Assembly (NCBI GenBank): GCA_903857265.1
Contig: CAIODZ010000056.1
Span: forward strand, 16,081-80,080
Source: an uncultured Phycisphaerales bacterium
GTDB taxonomy: Bacteria > Planctomycetota > Phycisphaerae > Sedimentisphaerales > Anaerobacaceae
DNA: 64,000 nt
Direction of reading: 5' to 3'
The number at the start of each line of letters is the position of its first letter. The stretch's first letter is position 1. Shown here in pieces: positions 1-8,784 of this stretch. The position numbers and the translations under genes were made by a program. The notes under the pieces were generated by a model, which made no database searches, was not told the origin of the DNA, and saw nothing but the letters and a program-made list of their open reading frames with translations.

Positions 1-470
1 TGGTGCTGACGACGGGAAACAAAAGCGAAATCGCGGTGGGTTATACAACACTTTACGGGGATACGGCTGGGGGGTTCGCGGTTATCAAAGACGTCTTCAA
101 GACGATGGTTTACAAGCTCGCGCGTTATATCAACGAAATAAACGGCAGGGAGGTAATACCAGGAAGCGTTATAGACAGGGTGCCGACCGCGGAACTGCGT
201 CCTAACCAGAAGGACAGCGATTCACTGCCTGAATATGACCTGTTAGACAAGATTCTCAAGGGATACGTTGAGGAAGATAAATCTGCCCAGCAGCTGATTG
301 ACGAGGGATTGCCCAAAGAGGCGGTGAACAGGGTCATTCGTATGGTTGACCGCAACGAATATAAAAGAAGACAGTCGCCGCCGGGTGTAAAAATAACGCA
401 CAAGGCATTTGGCAGGGACAGGCGTCTGCCGATTACAAACCGCTATAATCACTGCATTACCTCGGTGTAG
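1..470 (+). CDS. nadE: NAD+ synthase, C-terminal part (5' end outside window)
   Basis: C-terminal portion of the ATP-dependent amidotransferase that converts nicotinic acid adenine dinucleotide to NAD+. The visible part opens with LTTGNKSE, the hallmark of the synthetase domain, followed by VGYTTLYGD and a [12 protein letters not shown] block; both bind ATP and the deamido-NAD substrate in this family. The terminal ITNRYNH is also typical. The reading frame is open at base 1 (codons in phase with base 3), so the gene continues upstream, and whether it carries the N-terminal glutaminase domain cannot be seen. Its 3' end overlaps the convergent minus-strand gene by 22 bp. Confidence 0.93.
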   Translation, partial: VLTTGNKSEIAVGYTTLYGDTAGGFAVIKDVFKTMVYKLARYINEINGREVIPGSVIDRVPTAELRPNQKDSDSLPEYDLLDKILKGYVEEDKSAQQLIDEGLPKEAVNRVIRMVDRNEYKRRQSPPGVKITHKAFGRDRRLPITNRYNHCITSV

Positions 471-1777
471 GGACGCCCATATGGCCTTGTCGGTGTTTTG
501 TCGGATTTCGGCTGGTTTGCTTTAAGCGCAGTAACAATCGTGCGGGCAAATTGCACGGCAACCGATGAATCGTTGGCGGTTATAATCGGGCCATCCCGTT
601 CAACAGGGGAGCCGGTATATTGTGCCCCGGCTTTTTTCATTTGCTCCCGCTGTTGCGGCAGGCCGGTTGCCCGGATACCGCGCAGGATGCCGGCATTTGC
701 CAGAATCCTGGGGGCGGCGCTGATAGCCGCGATGACTTTGTTCCTGGCGGAGGCCTCACGCGCAATGGTGAGCACGGCCGGATTATTAAAATAATCCGCG
801 ACGCCAGGCCCTCCTATAAAGATGACCGCGTCGAAATCATCAATGTTTAATTTGTCGAAGGTAATCTCAGAGGAGGCAATACCGCCAAAGGCCCCCTGTA
901 ACGCCCCAATCTTTGAACTGGCGACAACGGTTATGATACCCGCTTCTTTCAAAACTCGCTGGGTATCTAAAAGCTCCGCATCTGCATACTGGGCGGCGGG
1001 AACAATGATGGCGGTTTTTTTTGTGGTTTGGACGGCGGACTGGTTCTGGTCCTGAGGTTTTTGCTGCATAAAGGGATAGCCGGCACAGACAATCAAAAAC
1101 GGCTCAAGCTCGCCGGGCAATTCGCAGATTCTTGAGATGTTTCTCGGTTCAAACGAGCTGGCTGATAATGATGTCAGGCCCATTGACACGGCTTGCAATT
1201 CGATGTTTTCGGCGACGTGGCCCGCCTCAAGCAACATAAATTTCTGGGCTTTATTACCATATTTGGTCGCAACCTTTCGAGTGGAGCCGGCGATAACTAT
1301 ATCGCAGGCGGCGTCTTCTACCGGTCCCTGTCCGGAGGCGGCAGCCGAGAGCTGTTTTCGCAGGTCCAGGGTGGAAATCTGCTTAAGCGAATGCCCTTCG
1401 GAATTATAAATGAACAGGCCTTCAGGCGTAACGAGATAAAGCTCGATTGGGTATAAGGCATCAGCCGAAGGGGCGGCCCGAAGCATCTGCTGCATGTCGG
1501 TTATGCCTTGGCCCGCCCAGAGCAATTGTCCAATCTGAGCGTAATTGAGCGGCTTATCGGCGAACTGCCGAGCGATGCGCCTGGTATTAATCGCTGTTTC
1601 CACACTGACCGCACCCGACTTGTTTGGTTCCGGGAGTTGAATGACTTTCGTCTCGGCCGAACGGGTTCGTCTCGGGGCTTCTCCAAACGCGGGTAATGTT
1701 ATGGCGAGTAAAACCGCCAGGCAGCAGCCGGCGGATAGAACGCCATTCATGATTTTTGAATCTCCGTTTAATCTCAT
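449..1777 (-). CDS. Secreted SagB-type nitroreductase fused to a DJ-1/PfpI-like domain
   Basis: 442 residues. An N-terminal signal peptide (about 34 residues, hydrophobic core [12 protein letters not shown]) predicts export. Residues about 55-235 form a SagB/ThcOx-like nitroreductase (FMN) domain, with [12 protein letters not shown] near its start and [15 protein letters not shown] near its end. A Gln-rich linker leads to a DJ-1/PfpI domain (about 255-425) containing FIGGPGV. The nucleophile elbow reads [10 protein letters not shown], so Ser (about residue 353, codon at 719-721) replaces the usual Cys of AICxGP; protease or glyoxalase activity is therefore doubtful. The start was set at the ATG at 1777, because GGAGG lies 8 nt upstream of it and a TTG-started longer form would cover that site. 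Exact activity is unknown. Confidence 0.75.
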   Translation of the reverse strand: MRLNGDSKIMNGVLSAGCCLAVLLAITLPAFGEAPRRTRSAETKVIQLPEPNKSGAVSVETAINTRRIARQFADKPLNYAQIGQLLWAGQGITDMQQMLRAAPSADALYPIELYLVTPEGLFIYNSEGHSLKQISTLDLRKQLSAAASGQGPVEDAACDIVIAGSTRKVATKYGNKAQKFMLLEAGHVAENIELQAVSMGLTSLSASSFEPRNISRICELPGELEPFLIVCAGYPFMQQKPQDQNQSAVQTTKKTAIIVPAAQYADAELLDTQRVLKEAGIITVVASSKIGALQGAFGGIASSEITFDKLNIDDFDAVIFIGGPGVADYFNNPAVLTIAREASARNKVIAAISAAPRILANAGILRGIRATGLPQQREQMKKAGAQYTGSPVERDGPIITANDSSVAVQFARTIVTALKANQPKSDKTPTRPYGRPYTEVMQ

Positions 1778-1812
1778 AACTTTAACCTCCAAATTTTAGT
1801 GTTGCAAGTTTT

Positions 1813-2148
1813 CTAACCCGGGCTGCCGGCTGGCTCTTTTGTCCCATGCTTGTGAATCAGGTGAAGATTTCGCACGTAAATCAGGGTGTTAAGAGAAAGG
1901 CCAAGTATAAAAATAAGGTCCCTGCGGTGAATCGAATAAGTCAGCAGAATGACGCTGCCAAGGATAGAAATGTACCAGAAGGCAACCGGGACGTGAGAGC
2001 GTTTTTTGTATTCGCTGACTATCCACTGGAGAATAAATCTCGCGCCGAAGACCATTTGGCCGGTAAACCCAACGATGAACCAGACCGGATTACCTGCCAC
2101 CTGTTCGGTAATTGTGCTTCTGAAAAACTCGACTATCGATTGCAACAT
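1813..2148 (-). CDS. LAB_N domain small membrane protein
   Basis: 111 residues matching the 'lipid-A-disaccharide synthase N-terminal domain' family, a small three-helix membrane protein. Family signatures seen are FIVGFTGQMVFGARFILQW, then VPVAFWYISILGS and LGLSLNTLIYVRNLHLI. Stand-alone copies usually sit near GT39 or GT2 glycosyltransferases that modify lipid-linked sugars, and a role in lipid or lipid A sugar modification is inferred. AGGAG lies 8 nt upstream of the ATG. It lies 35 bp downstream of the start of the nitroreductase/DJ-1 gene on the same strand and diverges from the VanZ-like gene. Confidence 0.75.
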   Translation of the reverse strand: MLQSIVEFFRSTITEQVAGNPVWFIVGFTGQMVFGARFILQWIVSEYKKRSHVPVAFWYISILGSVILLTYSIHRRDLIFILGLSLNTLIYVRNLHLIHKHGTKEPAGSPG

Positions 2149-2161
2149 AGCGTTGCTCCTT

Positions 2162-2232
2162 ATTGATAATTTATGTTTAATAATTGATAATCAATTATTA
2201 TGACCGTCGGCGGCAAATTATCAATTATCAAT
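2162..2232. repeat. Cluster of ATTGATAAT inverted repeats in a divergent intergenic region
   Basis: Five copies of the 9-mer ATTGATAAT occur in 71 bp: forward at 2162 and 2183, inverted at about 2189, 2217 and 2224. The central pair forms a perfect palindrome with 11-bp arms and a 1-nt centre (2178-2200). The outer copies (2162-2172 and 2215-2225) also pair. It lies between two divergently transcribed genes, so a terminator is unlikely; an operator or a miniature repetitive element fits better. Confidence 0.6.
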
Positions 2233-2256
2233 ATTCAATAAAAATCAGAGGCGGCT

Positions 2257-2970
2257 GTGGGGCTGACTGGCAGACATAAGATAACAATTGCAGTTGCAGT
2301 GTCTTATTTTATTGCGCTGTTTGTCTCAACGCATATACCGATACCGAAAATTGTTTACAAGGCAGGGGTGTCGGACAAATGGCTTCATTTTCTGGCATAT
2401 ATGAACCTATTTTTTCTGCTGTGGTTTTCGGTCTTTAACGACAAAAAAGCCAATTGGCGTAAACTGGCGGTATGGGTGATTTTTCTGGGGGCCATTATAT
2501 GCGGCGGGGTCGATGAAATATCGCAGCCATATACGGGAAGGACGTGTGATTTTTGGGACTTCATGGCAGATGCAAAGGGGGTATCGGCGGGATTGATTAT
2601 TGTTACTTTTCTGACATTCTGGCCGTCATTGCTGGCGGTTTGGGCCATATCAATTTTCGGGGAGGCAACGCTTATAAGCGCTGACCTATCAGAAATAGCG
2701 CCGATTTTAGATGCTGTTTATCACGTCGTTGCTTATGCCGGCTTCACGCTAATATGGGCGCAACTGATTAATCTTTACCTCTCGACCAGGACAATAATCA
2801 GTCGATTTTTGCTGATGATAAGCTTGCCTTTTGGCCTGATGTTTTTCGTTAAGGTCTCGTCTATACTTCTGGGCAGATATTTTACGACAATGGAGATGCT
2901 GCTTTCAGGGGGCGCAATCATCGTTGCTGCGATAGCAACGTGGTTGTCCGCGAGAAAACGGTATCAGTAA
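2257..2970 (+). CDS. VanZ-like integral membrane protein
   Basis: 237 residues, about six to seven membrane segments. The N-terminal half matches the VanZ-like family: a hydrophobic helix ending STHIPIP, then DKWLHFLAYMNLFFLLW, then DEISQPYTGRTCDFWDFMAD, which carries the conserved D-E-x-x-Q and D-x-x-D positions. The second half (about residues 140-237) begins again with DAVYHVVAYAGFTLIW, echoing the DKWLHF helix, so the protein may be an internal duplication with a degenerate second copy. Starts with GTG after an AGAGGCGG ribosome site. Its 3' end overlaps the convergent TIGR03790 gene by 7 bp. Function unknown; VanZ relatives are linked to lipoglycopeptide tolerance. Confidence 0.65.
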   Translation: MGLTGRHKITIAVAVSYFIALFVSTHIPIPKIVYKAGVSDKWLHFLAYMNLFFLLWFSVFNDKKANWRKLAVWVIFLGAIICGGVDEISQPYTGRTCDFWDFMADAKGVSAGLIIVTFLTFWPSLLAVWAISIFGEATLISADLSEIAPILDAVYHVVAYAGFTLIWAQLINLYLSTRTIISRFLLMISLPFGLMFFVKVSSILLGRYFTTMEMLLSGGAIIVAAIATWLSARKRYQ

Positions 2971-4190
2971 CCTTTTTTGGCGAAGGGGGTATAAAGGGGG
3001 TCGCCAATCAGCATCATTTGCCAGGAGCAAAACGGCTGTGAGCGGTAGAATGCCTCGACGAGGCATTTGCCTTCTATTAATTCAAGAAAGAACTCTTCCG
3101 GATCCGGGAATGTGCTGAGATATGGTTCCGCCACGGGGCCAAAAGTTGCAGTAACGCCGTGAACCAGCATCGAAGGGCACCATTCGGTGCTGTTTGGATC
3201 TCGAATGTCAATCGCCTCGAAGCTGGCGATATGAGCACCTATTGCGCCATCCACGAAGTCAAAGGAATCGACGTATTTTTTCAAGCTGTACCAGCCACAG
3301 TAAATCGCCGTTTGGGGGCAACTGTGCGGCCCAAAAAGCTTTTCGGTTCGTTCCTCCCTTACCTGCAAAGTCGTGCGAAAACGCAATAAAACCGCGAGAT
3401 TGCGCAGCTTCTGGTCGAAATTACCCCAAGAGCCGGGCTGTTTGTCGTCGGGTTTTCCGCGAGAATCGATGTAAGCGAAGCCGTGCAGGCCGGTTTTTTC
3501 GGCATATATCGCCTTATCGATGAGTCCGCGGGCAATCTGCGGAGAGGGGCCGTCGAGGCGAGAAACCATAACATCCAGAATCAAACCTTCGGGATATCCG
3601 CTATGCCTGTTCCACTGGTTTGGCTGCCAGCGATAAAGCTCATAAGGGCTGAACAATACCATCGACAACTCATTGTCAACGCTCGCATCTGTATCCTTGC
3701 CTGAAATCAAGTCAATTTCGCTTTTTAACCTGCTAAGCTCATTGTTAATTCTGGCGTTCACATCCGCCAGATGCGAATCCTTGAGTTGTTTTTCATATTG
3801 CCCGGCGGTTGCTTCGAGTTGTTTGAGGCGTTCCTGCTGGTCTTTTAGTGGCCCGCGAGGCCCTACCTTGTATGGCACGCCGTATGTTGTAAGCAGGCAG
3901 CGGATTGGTTGTCCGGGTGTTTGGTCAGCAATGCGTTTTCGAATCGGCTCGGCGATATTTTTGTCGTAATCATCCCGGCTAATCGAATCAGCAAGTGTTT
4001 TGCCAAGAGACAAGGCCAGGATATTTTCTTTCGGAACATTTCGTTGTCGGCAATAATATTGCCCCAGCTCTTCTGACGCCGGGATATCTTTATTGACGAT
4101 AACCAGTATCTCGTTGGGCTCTAGGGCCGCAGCAATTGCGCAAAAAAGCAACCCGATTAGTATTACGAAGCCGGCTGAATATCTACTCAC
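2964..4190 (-). CDS. TIGR03790 family secreted protein
   Basis: 408 residues with a signal peptide (IGLLFCAIAAAL). The mature start EPNEILVIVNKDIPASEELGQYY and the later blocks CLLTTYGVPYKV, VMVSRLDGPS and GFAYIDSRGK are characteristic of TIGR03790, a family of unknown function frequent in planctomycetes and other environmental bacteria. Residues about 112-165 form a Lys/Glu/Leu-rich segment with coiled-coil character inserted in the domain. The C-terminal half contains the family's conserved HG(V/A)TA block and an LIGDPLYTPF ending. Nothing in the neighbourhood fixes a role. Confidence 0.75.
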   Translation of the reverse strand: MSRYSAGFVILIGLLFCAIAAALEPNEILVIVNKDIPASEELGQYYCRQRNVPKENILALSLGKTLADSISRDDYDKNIAEPIRKRIADQTPGQPIRCLLTTYGVPYKVGPRGPLKDQQERLKQLEATAGQYEKQLKDSHLADVNARINNELSRLKSEIDLISGKDTDASVDNELSMVLFSPYELYRWQPNQWNRHSGYPEGLILDVMVSRLDGPSPQIARGLIDKAIYAEKTGLHGFAYIDSRGKPDDKQPGSWGNFDQKLRNLAVLLRFRTTLQVREERTEKLFGPHSCPQTAIYCGWYSLKKYVDSFDFVDGAIGAHIASFEAIDIRDPNSTEWCPSMLVHGVTATFGPVAEPYLSTFPDPEEFFLELIEGKCLVEAFYRSQPFCSWQMMLIGDPLYTPFAKKGY

Positions 4191-4236
4191 TGATGATACC
4201 TCTTAACTGGAAATGTTCTGACCGCACACGAGAGTA

Positions 4237-5241
4237 TTAAACGGCTTTTGGGCCATGTTCGCCGGCAATGTTTTTCAGTTCGTCGGCAGTGGGGGATATT
4301 ATTTCATCCTGTTTGAACATATAAACGCCGGCGGGATAATTACCAATGTCCGGCGAAAGTTTCTGCCCTTTGCATAAGGCAATCAGCTTGGCGGGGAAAT
4401 CGGCTCCGCACAGATGCGAGCAGGGATAGCCGCCTCCAAAACGCGGATTAACCTCCAGCAACATTGGGCCATTTTTACCTATTTTGACATCTGCATCGGC
4501 CGGCCCAAACATGGGAAAGGCCTGGGCAATTTTAACACCCAAATCCATAAGTTTTTTATCGTTGACGCTGACCGCTTTATCAGTTTCGCCTGCCCGCATA
4601 GCAATTTTCTGCTTGCAGAAAACACTAACGGGTTTGAAATCGCCGTCGCAGAAGATATCGTAACCGTATTCCTCGCCGGAAACAAATTCCTGAATCAATG
4701 GCCTCGGGCAGTTCTGAAATGCCAGTTTCAGCTCGCTTTCATTGTGACAACAATTGATAAACATCGATGCGCTGCCCTTTCGTGGCTTTACCATAACGGG
4801 CCAGGACAGTTTCCCATCGGCGATAAGCTTAAGGGCATCTTTTATAGTCGTAACCGTTTCAGGGGTGGCAATACCCGCCTGTTTTGCGTGAATATAAGTT
4901 TGATATTTATCGAAAGTGATTTCAATAGTTTTGGCAGGTGAAACTACCGCCATAATGCCTTTGCTGCGGAACTCGTCACGCTGTGGCGCAAGAACTTCCA
5001 GAGTAGGGTCTATCAGCGGCACGACCATATCAATCTTGTTTTTAATGCACAGAGAGAGGAGTTTATCGGCATAGTCTGCTGCCTCCACCTTCTGCGCCAG
5101 CATAACATTGTCGCAATATCGGAACGCAGGGGTATAAGGACTGATGTCCGACCCCCATACTTCGCCGGCATCTCCTAATGCCTGCTTGAAGTACTTTACC
5201 AGATAACCACGTCTCCCAACGCTGGAAAGCAAAATACGCAT
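4237..5241 (-). CDS. ATP-grasp ligase, carbamoyl-phosphate-synthase-like
   Basis: 334 residues. A pre-ATP-grasp Rossmann domain (1-110, starting MRILLSSVGRRGYLVKYF) is followed by an ATP-grasp fold: WPVMVKPRKGSAS for phosphate binding near residue 150, LIQEFVSGEEYGYDIF near 185, and the Mg-binding LLEVNPRFGGG near 262. Such stand-alone ligases join a carboxylate to an amine or another nucleophile through an acyl-phosphate. Those near capsule loci are thought to make amide decorations of sugars; that role is inferred here from proximity to the WecA-like gene and the polysaccharide locus. Substrate unknown. Confidence 0.75.
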   Translation of the reverse strand: MRILLSSVGRRGYLVKYFKQALGDAGEVWGSDISPYTPAFRYCDNVMLAQKVEAADYADKLLSLCIKNKIDMVVPLIDPTLEVLAPQRDEFRSKGIMAVVSPAKTIEITFDKYQTYIHAKQAGIATPETVTTIKDALKLIADGKLSWPVMVKPRKGSASMFINCCHNESELKLAFQNCPRPLIQEFVSGEEYGYDIFCDGDFKPVSVFCKQKIAMRAGETDKAVSVNDKKLMDLGVKIAQAFPMFGPADADVKIGKNGPMLLEVNPRFGGGYPCSHLCGADFPAKLIALCKGQKLSPDIGNYPAGVYMFKQDEIISPTADELKNIAGEHGPKAV

Positions 5242-5465
5242 TTACGATTCGTTCCCTGTATTACGCATAAATCTGGACTGTTAGACGCATCTGGCGGCTG
5301 TTTATTGCAATTTTCCACCCAGCAGCCACCACATACTAATCTGCCCGCGGATTATATATCAAAATCGCATAGTGTGCAAAGGTTTTTTCTGGACGAGTCA
5401 GCGTAAAATTGTAGAATCTTATATGATGGGCAATGGAAGGTTTTGTGCTTGAATGAGGATTTAGC

Positions 5466-6665
5466 GTGAACGATATGTTAAACGAACTGCTTGGGCCTAA
5501 AAGGCCGCTCGACTGGTCTGTTCAGTTTTGGCCCGTCCTGTTATCGTCTTTTGCCTGTGCGTTGATTGCCACGTGGTTATGCAAAGCGATTGCGCTTCGG
5601 TTCAACATAGTTGACAAACCGGACGACTTTGTCAAAACACATAAAAAACCCGTTGCTTACCTTGGCGGCGTCGGGGTGTTAATCGGTTTTTTCGTCGGTA
5701 TATTGTGCAGTATTTATCTTGTTCGCAATGAACCCATTCTGCCAATAGTAATGCGGCGGTTTTTCGGTGTAATTGCCGGGGCCGCTATATCCTGTTTCGT
5801 TGGCATTATCGATGACATTTTCAATATCAGTCCTGCGAAAAAGATACTCGGTCAGATTCTTGCGGCTGTGCCCATTATGCAGGCAGGAATCCTGCCGGAC
5901 TTTAGCGAAATTGTCGGGCCTTTTGGCTGGCAGATGTCGGATGCCACCGAAATAGCGATTGGTATTCCGGTCGTTATTTTTTTTGTTATTGGCGCGACCA
6001 ACTCGCTAAATCTTTTAGACGGGCTTGATGGTCTCTGCGGCGGAGTAACTGTTATAATTACAGTCGGAATGTTTTTGCTTGCGATCCAGCGTTCCACTTT
6101 CGCATTCAGCGACCAGGGTGATATTGTCAGAGTTGTAGTTTGTCTTGCCCTGGTAGGCGGAGTTCTCGGTTTTCTGCCCTTTAATCGGTATCCCGCCAAG
6201 ATTTTTATGGGTGATGCGGGCTCCATGCTGCTCGGGTTTGTCGTCGCAGCAATGATGATGATGTTCGCCCGTAAAGCTCCGCGATGGTGGATTGCCGCTA
6301 TAATAGTGTTCGGACTGCCGATAGTGGATACAGGCACCGCTTTGTTAAGACGACTGCTCAACAAAAGGCCATTGTTTGTCTCGGACCGCGGCCACATTTA
6401 TGACCAGATGATTGACAGGGGCATATCCCTGAAACGAACGGTTGGTATATGCTATCTGCTGGCCGGCCTGTATGCATTAGCGGGCCTTTTAACCTCTATG
6501 CTTTCGACGCCGTATAACCTAATTCCATTAACTGTGATTTTTGTCGTATCGTTTTTAGTTGTTTGGTGGATGGGTTTTCTGAAAATGGAGGGCCTGCGAG
6601 GAGCAAAGCGAAAAAACGTCAGCGATGCTCAAAGTGGTCCGTCCGAGCTACACACACATTACTGA
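5466..6665 (+). CDS. Polytopic phosphoglycosyl transferase (WecA/TagO/MraY superfamily)
   Basis: 399 residues, about 10-11 membrane helices. Motifs of the UDP-sugar:undecaprenyl-phosphate sugar-1-phosphate transferases are in order: DDFVKTHKKPVAYLGG, GIIDDIFNISPAKK (Asp pair), NSLNLLDGLDGL, FMGDAGSMLLGF and FVSDRGHIYDQMIDRG, the last equivalent to the HxxH loop. It would load GlcNAc-1-P or a similar sugar phosphate on the lipid carrier to initiate a polysaccharide. It begins at a GTG with an in-frame ATG three codons later. It is the first of a two-gene plus-strand run with the HAD phosphatase, facing the main minus-strand polysaccharide locus. Confidence 0.88.
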   Translation: MNDMLNELLGPKRPLDWSVQFWPVLLSSFACALIATWLCKAIALRFNIVDKPDDFVKTHKKPVAYLGGVGVLIGFFVGILCSIYLVRNEPILPIVMRRFFGVIAGAAISCFVGIIDDIFNISPAKKILGQILAAVPIMQAGILPDFSEIVGPFGWQMSDATEIAIGIPVVIFFVIGATNSLNLLDGLDGLCGGVTVIITVGMFLLAIQRSTFAFSDQGDIVRVVVCLALVGGVLGFLPFNRYPAKIFMGDAGSMLLGFVVAAMMMMFARKAPRWWIAAIIVFGLPIVDTGTALLRRLLNKRPLFVSDRGHIYDQMIDRGISLKRTVGICYLLAGLYALAGLLTSMLSTPYNLIPLTVIFVVSFLVVWWMGFLKMEGLRGAKRKNVSDAQSGPSELHTHY

Positions 6666-6707
6666 CGACGCCGGAGTTGTCCATTTGCAGGAGTTCACGG
6701 AATCTTT

Positions 6708-7289
6708 ATGCAGGTTGACGTTATAGATGTATTCGACTTTGACGGAACTATTATCAAAGCCAACAGCTTCCGCGAGATAACCAAAAAAACGCTGCTGTTA
6801 TTGCTTAAAAAATTCAGGTTCAACCCCCTTTGTGTTCTGGCTGGCGTCCTCATTCTCAGAAAAACAGGCGTTCTGTCTTATAATGATTTTAAGACGCGTG
6901 CCATAAGCATTTTCGAAGGAAAATTGACCCGGGAAGAAAAAAGTAACATCTGTAAATCGGTATTCGACGAAAACATCAATGCTGGCGTATTAGAGCGATT
7001 AATTGCATCCAAATGCGGCGTTATAAGTACGGCTTCTCCTTACGCGTATATATCGCGTATGTCTTTCGGCAAGGATATTACAATTATAAGCGCTTTTGAC
7101 CCGCGGGGACTTCTGCCGGACGCTGCTAATCTTGGTGAGGGCAAAGTTAAAAATCTGATTGCATATTTCGGCAGCGACAAGATACGGGTCGCCAATTTCT
7201 ATACCGACAGCTTTGAAGACCAGCCGATGATAGATTTCGCGGAGAACGCTTTTATGTGCAGCGGCGGCCAAATCCGCAAAATTAAATAA
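6708..7289 (+). CDS. HAD-superfamily phosphatase (HAD-IB type)
   Basis: 193 residues. The N-terminal VFDFDGTIIKANSF supplies the DxDGT nucleophile motif (D9/D11), VISTASPYAYIS supplies the motif II Ser/Thr, and a Lys in LGEGKVKNL with YTDSFEDQPMIDFA provides motifs III/IV. The organisation resembles SerB/HAD-IB phosphatases that act on phospho-amino acids or sugar phosphates. It follows the WecA-like gene by 42 bp on the same strand, so cotranscription is likely and a dephosphorylation step in polysaccharide precursor supply is plausible. Substrate not determinable. Confidence 0.8.
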   Translation: MQVDVIDVFDFDGTIIKANSFREITKKTLLLLLKKFRFNPLCVLAGVLILRKTGVLSYNDFKTRAISIFEGKLTREEKSNICKSVFDENINAGVLERLIASKCGVISTASPYAYISRMSFGKDITIISAFDPRGLLPDAANLGEGKVKNLIAYFGSDKIRVANFYTDSFEDQPMIDFAENAFMCSGGQIRKIK

Positions 7290-7370
7290 CGCCTCAGATC
7301 CTGTTCGTAACGATTACAGTTTGTCTGTTAGCATTTATTTCCGGGACACGCAAGACCTTTGAGGACATTG

Positions 7371-8570
7371 CTACCCAAGAGCGCCGCGATCCACGGGATT
7401 TGTCGAGCCGGATTTGACAAAGCGGAAAAAATACGATGCAAACTCACCCAAACTTGCCTTTATGTCATCCCAAAGAATGTCGTCGTACACATTTTTTCCA
7501 CCAGGCCACAGGGACCTAAGGGCCTCACGAAAACGACCCTTTGCAAGAAGGTTGAAACTTAATATCACGTCGCCCAGATACCAGCGAGCAACGATGCCAT
7601 CCGGATAATCGCCACACATTTTAAGGGCGGCCTCAGGGCCCCTGGTGGCGCATACGTAAGTTAAAGCCGGGAAGTCAATCCCGCAGGCAATAGGCAGGGC
7701 GATACTGCCCCAGAGCCGAGGGTTTATCTCCAAAAACCACGCTTTCTTAAGCTGCGGATTCCATTTAAATTCCACCATTGCCAGGCCATGCCATCGAAGG
7801 GTATCCAGCAAACGGTGCGCATATTCTTCCATAATCGGGTTATGTGCGGATTCTCGAAGCGTGCTGGTTCCGCCGGTAAGCGTTTTCTCCCGCAGACGTC
7901 GATGCGTAAACGAGGCGATTCGTTTCCCTTCCCAATAGAGACAGGAAACTCCCCAGCCCTCGCCTTCTACTCGCTCTTGAATAATCGGGTAGCGCTCAGG
8001 GGTGAGGCCGAATTTTGTAATAAGATTTTGTGTTATTTCGTCTGCCTGCCGAGCGTCGGCGGGGTAGAAGACGCCCTTGGCGCTATTGCCGCGGAGAAGT
8101 TTAATAACGCCCTCTCCACCCATTTCATTGATAATGCGTCCAGCATCTTTTATCAGCTTTATTTGTTCAAACCTCGGTGTAGAAACACCGATATCTGAAG
8201 CGAACTTTGTCATTCTTAACTTGTCGTTTGCCAGCGACAAAAGCTCGTAGTCGGCAAGTGGAAGTATAACATTGCCGGGCAAACGGTTTCGGAATTTTGC
8301 AATAACCTCGCCCTCATCATGGCTTGGTAGGTAAAAATGAGCGCCGCACCGTTTAAGTATATCCGCGATATCTTCCACGAATTGCTCCGGGGCCGCCTGA
8401 GGATCTGAGTGCCGGTAAAACGCCGAAGTGTATTTTGAACACTGGCCCATACCAAGGCGTGTGCTGTCTGCAGCGGCAACCCGCAGACCAAGCTTTGCCA
8501 AGCTTCTTATTGCCGCGTAACTCGACCGGCACCACGCATATCCTATAAGTGCATCGCAATTGTTATGCAT
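7371..8570 (-). CDS. ATP-grasp domain ligase
   Basis: 399 residues, unrelated in detail to the ATP-grasp protein at 4237-5241. N-terminal Rossmann-like domain (ALIGYAWCRSSYAAIRSLAKLG), then an ATP-grasp core: GEGVIKLLRGNSAKGVFY, YPIIQERVEGEGWGVSCLY, and the metal-binding FLEINPRLWGSIALP. The family resembles 'carboxylate-amine ligase' ATP-grasp proteins common in surface polysaccharide clusters. It is the promoter-distal gene of the minus-strand locus and converges on the HAD gene. An amide-forming decoration is inferred, not shown. Confidence 0.75.
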   Translation of the reverse strand: MHNNCDALIGYAWCRSSYAAIRSLAKLGLRVAAADSTRLGMGQCSKYTSAFYRHSDPQAAPEQFVEDIADILKRCGAHFYLPSHDEGEVIAKFRNRLPGNVILPLADYELLSLANDKLRMTKFASDIGVSTPRFEQIKLIKDAGRIINEMGGEGVIKLLRGNSAKGVFYPADARQADEITQNLITKFGLTPERYPIIQERVEGEGWGVSCLYWEGKRIASFTHRRLREKTLTGGTSTLRESAHNPIMEEYAHRLLDTLRWHGLAMVEFKWNPQLKKAWFLEINPRLWGSIALPIACGIDFPALTYVCATRGPEAALKMCGDYPDGIVARWYLGDVILSFNLLAKGRFREALRSLWPGGKNVYDDILWDDIKASLGEFASYFFRFVKSGSTNPVDRGALG

Positions 8571-8784
8571 TTTGTATTCATCTGTAGATGTTGGATTTCA
8601 GATCATCTCTAGGCATACACCCAAATATCTCTTGTGCAGCAAAAAGTTATTCAACCTTCTTTCTGCCTTTCTGACTCGTATTTTTCTCTATGTAAATCAG
8701 ATATTTCATTAAGAAGTACTGCCATTCCTTGACTTATTCCTTAACGGGGAGGGGCAGCATATTTGTCGATGTTGCGGTATTTAT
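8571..8784 (-). other. Gap with a possible short gene remnant
   Basis: No complete gene. On the minus strand 8651-8740 is a stop-terminated open stretch of 29 codons (GISQGMAVLLNEISDL, then charged residues) that begins straight after an in-frame stop and has no start signal. Its composition is protein-like and it may be the tail of a lost gene, but I cannot name a family. Confidence 0.2.

Noticed and set aside
5852..6397. 181-codon minus-strand frame
   Set aside because: Antisense to the WecA-like gene with all family motifs on the plus strand.
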